DNA of 35,310 bases from Desulfosporosinus sp. (lineage in GTDB: Bacteria; Bacillota; Desulfitobacteriia; Desulfitobacteriales; Desulfitobacteriaceae): the NCBI GenBank assembly GCA_003513495.1, contig DOPM01000049.1, forward strand, positions 1 through 35,310, written 5' to 3'. This document shows positions 31,257-35,310 of the stretch, in pieces. Position 1 is the first letter of the stretch; every line of letters begins with the position of its first letter. The position numbers and the translations under genes were made by a program. The notes beneath the pieces were generated by a model. The model was given only the letters and a program-made list of their open reading frames with translations, did not search any database and was not told the DNA's origin.

Positions 31257-32264
31257 ATGGTTGATATCAATAATCCCCAGGAGATCTTGGCAGCGGTAAA
31301 ATGCGGGGATCTCTACTCCAAGGACCCTCATAAGGCAAAGCAAGAGTATCGGTTGCTTGTACAGAAGTACCATCCCGACCGCAACAAAGAGACTATGGCT
31401 GAAGATGTTTTTTTGAAGATCAGAGATCTTTATGCCCAGGCCGAATTAATGTTTGCATCCGGACAATGGGAAGAAAGCAATGTTATAGAATTTAAAACCA
31501 AAGAAGGCAAGCACAAGAAGTTGACGTTTATTAAAGAGTTCCCCTTTGAGCTTGGCGTGCAATACGTGGCATCCTCAGTTGTGGTTTTTGTACTCGAGGC
31601 AGAGCACAAGAGATATTTTGATAACGCAATTAAGCGGGTTGGTTCCTTAACGTATGCAAACAAAGCCATGGAGGATGAGTTTAAACGGTATTTCCCGGAA
31701 TTCATAGACAAGTTCGAGACAGCCGAAGGGAAATGGGTATTGGTTATAATAAAGACCAAAGACCTCGTTAGATTACAGGATCTGCTCAATTATTATCAAG
31801 GAACGATTGAACCAAGGCATGTAGCCTGGATCCTAAGCCGGTTAGGCAGTATCTGCTGTTTCCTGGATTACAATGGCCTAGCTCATAATGGAATTAGTTT
31901 GGGAAATTGCTTTGTATCACCAGAAAACCACTCAATCGCCTTATTCGGCGGCTGGTGGTACTGCGCCGGGCAGGGTGAAAAGATGCTCGGAACCCAGAAA
32001 GAGATTTACGATGTGATGGGTCCCTTAACCAAAACAAACAAAACGGGCAGCATTACAACGGATCTCGAATCCATGAAACTTATCGGCAGGGTGTTGCTAA
32101 ATAAGGCACAAGTGCCGGATAGTTATCAAGCTTGGTTGGAGAAGGGAGCTGCGGACTCGGCCAGAAAAGAGTTCCTACGTTGGAACACGGCTTTGCGAAA
32201 CTCCTATGGAGTTAGAAAGTTTATCAGAATGGAAGTGGGAGAGAGAGAAGTCTACAGCCGTTAA
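31257..32264 (+). CDS. J-domain protein fused to a degenerate protein-kinase-like domain
   Basis: This 335-residue protein starts with a DnaJ domain (EYRLLVQKYHPDRNKETMAE; HPD at residues 39-41), so it could recruit a DnaK/Hsp70. From about residue 80 to 260 it resembles a protein-kinase fold: FVLEAEHKRYFDNAIKRV, then WVLVIIKTKDLVRLQDLLNY, HVAWILSRLGSICCFLDYNG, and LAHNGISLGNCFVSPENHSI. The catalytic loop HRD..xxN is HNG (His210-Asn211) and the DFG position is FGG, so it is a predicted pseudokinase. It starts 31 bp after the Nudix gene. Function is unknown; a chaperone-linked scaffold is a guess. Confidence 0.78.
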   Translation: MVDINNPQEILAAVKCGDLYSKDPHKAKQEYRLLVQKYHPDRNKETMAEDVFLKIRDLYAQAELMFASGQWEESNVIEFKTKEGKHKKLTFIKEFPFELGVQYVASSVVVFVLEAEHKRYFDNAIKRVGSLTYANKAMEDEFKRYFPEFIDKFETAEGKWVLVIIKTKDLVRLQDLLNYYQGTIEPRHVAWILSRLGSICCFLDYNGLAHNGISLGNCFVSPENHSIALFGGWWYCAGQGEKMLGTQKEIYDVMGPLTKTNKTGSITTDLESMKLIGRVLLNKAQVPDSYQAWLEKGAADSARKEFLRWNTALRNSYGVRKFIRMEVGEREVYSR

Positions 32265-32317
32265 TGACTGCTTAGTTATTTTAAGATAACAATTAATTAC
32301 TAAGGAGGAATGGTTTT

Positions 32318-33223
32318 ATGGGACATGGTGGTTGGAAACCAGCAGACTGGGCTAGGTACTCATCTAAGAAAGTGGCCGGACAATCCACAAGTACAATTTA
32401 TGCTTCCAGAATGATGACCTCAGAATTCGATCCTAAGCATGTTGCTTTCAGAGAAAGCCGGGACAGCAGCGAACATCCTAACAGCACGCCGATTATTATC
32501 GGACTTGATGTAACCGGATCAATGAGTCATCTTCTGCAGGTGGTTGCTGAGAAACTTGGTGTCCTTGTTCAGGAAATCCTGGACAGAAATCCTGTAACCG
32601 ACCCGCAAATTATGTTTAACGCCATCGGAGATGCTCCTGCCGGGGATACTGCGCCTCTCCAAGTTACGCAATTTGAATCGGATATTCGCATCGCAGAACA
32701 GCTGACGAAGCTTTACTTTGAAAAAGGCGGCGGCGGCAATGGATTTGAAAGTTACCCCCTGGCCTGGTACTTTGCTGCTCGCCATACAAAAATTGATTCC
32801 TTCGAGAAGCAAGGGAGAAAAGGATTTTTATTTACCATCGGAGATGACGGTTACCCGGAACAACTGACCCCAGGGGAGATCCAAAGGGTTTTTGGAGATA
32901 GTGTTGAGGCCGGCATTTCGGTGCAAGAAATGCTCGCAGAGGTGAACCGGAAATATGAAGTCTTCCATCTGTGCATGGCTCAAGGTGGGTCCCACCTGGA
33001 TAGCGACCTGGAAAAATGGCGGGAGCTACTTGGCGAAAGAGCCATTAGAGTATCGGATTACCAGCGTATTCCTGAAATTATCGTATCGATTCTGGAAGCT
33101 ATGAGCGGAAGATCCATTGACTCGGTTGTGAATTCCTGGGATGGCACAACGGCTGTAATTGTTAAAGAAGCTTTAAAGGGTTTAACCGGAATCACAAAGT
33201 CCAAGGGGCTCATCGAATTTTAA
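32318..33223 (+). CDS. von Willebrand factor A (vWA)-like domain protein
   Basis: This 301-residue protein has an N-terminal basic segment (GHGGWKPADWARYSSKKVAG) and a vWA core with an intact MIDAS motif, GLDVTGSMS (Asp64, Thr66, Ser68). Further segments are IMFNAIGDAPAGDTAPLQVT and GFLFTIGDDGYPEQLTPGEI. No signal peptide or membrane helix is seen, so it acts in the cytosol. MIDAS domains bind partners through a metal ion. AAGGAGGAA precedes ATG. It lies between the J-pseudokinase and PurA-like genes, which suggests an assembled complex. Confidence 0.82.
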   Translation: MGHGGWKPADWARYSSKKVAGQSTSTIYASRMMTSEFDPKHVAFRESRDSSEHPNSTPIIIGLDVTGSMSHLLQVVAEKLGVLVQEILDRNPVTDPQIMFNAIGDAPAGDTAPLQVTQFESDIRIAEQLTKLYFEKGGGGNGFESYPLAWYFAARHTKIDSFEKQGRKGFLFTIGDDGYPEQLTPGEIQRVFGDSVEAGISVQEMLAEVNRKYEVFHLCMAQGGSHLDSDLEKWRELLGERAIRVSDYQRIPEIIVSILEAMSGRSIDSVVNSWDGTTAVIVKEALKGLTGITKSKGLIEF

Positions 33224-33242
33224 GAGGACGGGGGTATGTGGG

Positions 33243-34439
33243 ATGAAGAAAGTAAAAATTGTGATTGGAGCAAACTTTGGTGATGAAGGCAAGGGATTGT
33301 TGACAGACTATTTCTGTTCCACATTCCCTGCCCGGGAAAAGGTCCTGAACGTAAGGTTTAACGGCGGAGCTCAGGCAGGACACACTGTAGTTAAATCAGA
33401 CGGGAGAAGACATGTCTTCAGCCATTTTGGCTCGGGCAGTTTTAACGAAAACAATCTCACCTACCTCTCCCCTTATTTCATACTTAATCCAATGCTCTTC
33501 GTTAAAGAATACAAAGTCCTAGAAAGTAAGGGAGTCGTGCCAAAAGTATATATCCATAAGGATTGCCTTGTAACATTCCCTTGTGATGTCATGATTAATC
33601 AAATGGTCGAGGCTCATAGGGATAAAAATAGGCATGGAAGCTGCGGGGTAGGGATTTATGAGACCATCAAGAGAACAAGTAACCATCAGAAAACAACCAT
33701 AGGGTATATCCGAGAGAACTTTGACCAATTGGCTACGATGATCGCGGGCATCATTGAGGGATATGTTCCCCAACGATTAGACGAGCTGAATACGGAATTA
33801 ACGGATAGCGAATGGGAGCTGATCCGGAACGAAAACATCACAGAAAACTATAGCGCTGACCTATTGTTTATGCTTCAGCACACGGAAATTGTAGAAGATA
33901 ATATCATCAATGAATACAACAACATTGTCTTCGAGGGTGCTCAAGGGTTACTGCTGGATGCCGATAATATGGAATATTACCCGCATCTGACACCATCCAA
34001 CACCGGGATTAAAAATGCCTTAGAGATATTAAGCGGTGTCGATGCTTGTGACCTTTCCGTATGCTATGTAACTAGATCTTACTTTACGAGACATGGGGCG
34101 GGACTGTTTAAGACCGAGTGTGATAGTACGGACCTTAAACCGGAGGGTTTAAGGGATAAAACAAATCAGACAAATTCGTATCAAGGTAATTTTAGATATG
34201 GATATTTTGATGTAGCTACTTTCAAGCATTCTGTAGAAAGAGATTTGGCGTTTTTAAACAGGGCAGCAATGGTGGAGCTAGCCGTTACTCACCTAGATGA
34301 AACAGGTGGACACTTGATCCTAGGCAAAAGCGAAAAGCTCGAAGTAGCAGATCTGCTAAAAATCGTGAACCTACATGACGGTTATATTTCAAATGGAGAA
34401 ACAATAGGGCTGTTAGCGAGAGTTTCAAAGAATATGTAG
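33243..34439 (+). CDS. Adenylosuccinate synthetase (PurA)-like enzyme, divergent
   Basis: This 398-residue protein has the PurA fold. Landmarks are VIGANFGDEGKGLLTDYF (PurA P-loop GDEGKG with the catalytic Asp14), RFNGGAQAGHTVV (His47; PurA has GG.NAGHT, so Asn is Gln here), VFEGAQGLLLDADNMEYYPH and TPSNTGIKNALE. It is shorter than normal PurA (about 430) and diverges in the GTP- and product-binding loops (for example TRHGAGLFKTE for TR.G.GPFPTE). It may ligate aspartate or another amino acid to a nucleotide, or use a different substrate. It is unlikely to be the housekeeping PurA, given the context with an NrtR-like regulator, a J-pseudokinase and a vWA protein. It ends the operon. Confidence 0.8.
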   Translation: MKKVKIVIGANFGDEGKGLLTDYFCSTFPAREKVLNVRFNGGAQAGHTVVKSDGRRHVFSHFGSGSFNENNLTYLSPYFILNPMLFVKEYKVLESKGVVPKVYIHKDCLVTFPCDVMINQMVEAHRDKNRHGSCGVGIYETIKRTSNHQKTTIGYIRENFDQLATMIAGIIEGYVPQRLDELNTELTDSEWELIRNENITENYSADLLFMLQHTEIVEDNIINEYNNIVFEGAQGLLLDADNMEYYPHLTPSNTGIKNALEILSGVDACDLSVCYVTRSYFTRHGAGLFKTECDSTDLKPEGLRDKTNQTNSYQGNFRYGYFDVATFKHSVERDLAFLNRAAMVELAVTHLDETGGHLILGKSEKLEVADLLKIVNLHDGYISNGETIGLLARVSKNM

Positions 34440-34445
34440 TAGCTC

Positions 34446-34582
34446 ACTTGGGAAGAGGAGTATTACAAAGCACTTAAAATTGCTGAGGAAATTGCGGCTG
34501 CTATTTCTGTAGATCTAGTGCAAGTAGAATATGCACTTGAAACCTTGCGCAAGAAAATCGAATGTGAAGGGGTAAGTTTATG
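34446..34582 (+). pseudogene. Short start-less fragment before the HepT-like remnant
   Basis: The frame reads LTWEEEYYKALKIAEEIAAA, ISVDLVQVEYALETLRKKIE, CEGVSL and stops, overlapping the next ATG by 3 bp. There is no usable start. It could be the tail of an antitoxin (for example an MNT nucleotidyltransferase) partner of the HepT-like gene, but the family is not recognisable. Confidence 0.35.
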
Positions 34583-35079
34583 ACAAGTGGAGAAAAAAAG
34601 ATCCTTCAGTATCATAAATTAATGGGCGATTTAAAAATAGATGTGGATGCTATTAAAAAATTGGGCCAGGAAATTAATCTGGTCTCACGAGATATTGAAA
34701 AACTCCCAACGGAAATCCCTAGTCGAGATTTGATTTCTTGTGCGGCCTTTCTTCACCATTTCTAATACAGGTACAGAATCTATGTTTGAAAGAATCTCGC
34801 GTGTGATTGATGGTGGGGCAATAACAGGTGAGGGAGATTATAACCGAGAGCTTCTGTAGTCGATGGCTCATGATATCCCGAACATAAGACCTGGAATTAG
34901 TAGTCCTGGAATTGGCGGAAGAACTAGATGAATACCGAAGATTTAGGCATATGTTTCGTCATGCTTATGGTTCAGAACTACGTTAGCGCAAAATGCAGCC
35001 TCTAGCTAGTGGAGTTTCTTCTGTGGTAAAAGGAATTGAGGACGTCATATACAGCAATGATCAGTTTAGCGGAAAGTAG
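34580..35079 (+). pseudogene. HepT-like HEPN-domain toxin gene, frameshifted
   Basis: The first frame gives MTSGEKKILQYHKLMGDLKI and SRDLISCAAFLHHF, stop. One extra A (TTCTAATACAGG) shifts the frame; the next part reads TGTESMFERISRVIDGGAIT, GEGDYNRELL, stop, then MAHDIPNIRPGI, and, after another shift, VLELAEELDEYRRFRHMFRH, AYGSELR, stop, RKMQPLASG. The pattern FLHHFYtG.E..FeRi...idGg, ELDeYRRFRHlFrh.YG.eL matches HepT-like HEPN ribonuclease toxins (YRRFRH is the Rx4-6H-type region). At least two shifts and two stops show it is dead. Confidence 0.6.
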
Positions 35080-35094
35080 GGTAAGGAAGGTCCA

Positions 35095-35308
35095 GTGACA
35101 TCTATAGTTGGGATGCTATGTATACCTGACTAAAAACAGGCCAAACAAGAATGTTACAAATTAACTCTATAATTTAACACATTGAAAATTAGTTATTGAC
35201 AACCTAAGTAGAAGATGCTAATATATGCATCCGGCCAAAAAACAGGCCAAGCATCAAACAAGAAGTTTTAAATTAGCTATTGACAACGCAAGTTGAAAAT
35301 GCTAAGAT
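35095..35308 (+). repeat. Three tandem promoters in a direct repeat (84-bp unit for the last two)
   Basis: Two well-formed sigma-A promoters are 84 bp apart: TTGACA 35196-35201 / TAATAT 35219-35224, and TTGACA 35280-35285 / TAAGAT 35303-35308, each with a 17-bp spacer and the shared GATGCTAA or AATGCTAA at -10. A weaker third lies upstream: GTGACA 35095-35100 / TATGTA 35117-35122. The units also share AAAACAGGCCAA and AAACAAGAA. Tandem promoters of this kind usually drive rRNA or tRNA operons, so one may begin beyond the right edge. Confidence 0.7.
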
Positions 35309-35310
35309 GT

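Noticed and set aside
33243..34439. Calling the PurA-like enzyme a phage PurZ (2-aminoadenine) enzyme
   Set aside because: The catalytic Asp in GDEGKG is kept and no dATP hydrolase or DpoZ-type polymerase is nearby; the evidence is too weak for that name.

Overview
The window looks like a chromosomal stretch of a low-GC, anaerobic, spore-forming Firmicute of the Peptococcaceae type (Desulfosporosinus/Desulfitobacterium-like). The evidence is a biotin-dependent sodium-pumping glutaconyl-CoA decarboxylase operon, a T-box riboswitch, strong AGGAGG ribosome binding sites with frequent GTG/TTG starts, a remnant of a GH18 spore-type hydrolase and a Hol-Tox type small toxin. The genus is inferred from protein flavour only.

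Layout. (1) 280-4436: glutaconyl-CoA decarboxylase operon (48-aa small membrane subunit, beta, biotin carrier, alpha) behind a sequence that fits a sigma-54 promoter, followed by a zinc-ribbon protein. (2) 4626-6412: a dispersed palindromic repeat, a crotonase-family protein, an ACT-domain PheB protein and tRNA-Pro(GGG). (3) 6368-25808: a 19.4-kb stretch bounded by 45-bp direct repeats of the tRNA-Pro 3' half, read here as an integrated element. It holds an XRE regulator, a metallo-hydrolase/glyoxalase-like divergent pair (copied again near 22.6-23.5 kb, where the hydrolase is truncated), a DraG-like ADP-ribosylglycohydrolase, a tryptophan T-box operon (trpB, trpA, sugar-type ABC importer, FGGY kinase), a ferredoxin-nitroreductase, an azoreductase, an excisionase-like protein and many gene fragments. 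(4) 25808-30400: a second copy of the tRNA-flanking module (intact Hol-Tox toxin, broken DUF3102 gene), then a CPBP protease, a YjbQ protein and pseudogenes including a TOTE-type primase. (5) 30430-34440: a four-gene operon: degenerate Nudix/NrtR-like regulator, J-domain pseudokinase, vWA protein, divergent PurA-like enzyme. (6) 34446-35310: a decayed HepT-like toxin and three tandem promoters at the right edge, probably driving a stable-RNA operon just outside the window.

Most interesting. First, the T-box operon joins tryptophan synthase to a sugar-type importer and a kinase. With no other trp gene present, a simple reading is uptake and phosphorylation of indole-3-glycerol to feed TrpA/TrpB; this is a hypothesis. 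Second, the Nudix/J-pseudokinase/vWA/PurA-like operon is intact amid decayed genes, has degenerate catalytic motifs in two members, and I cannot assign it a known function. The flanks are dense with broken toxin, defence and transporter genes, typical of an accretion site for mobile DNA.
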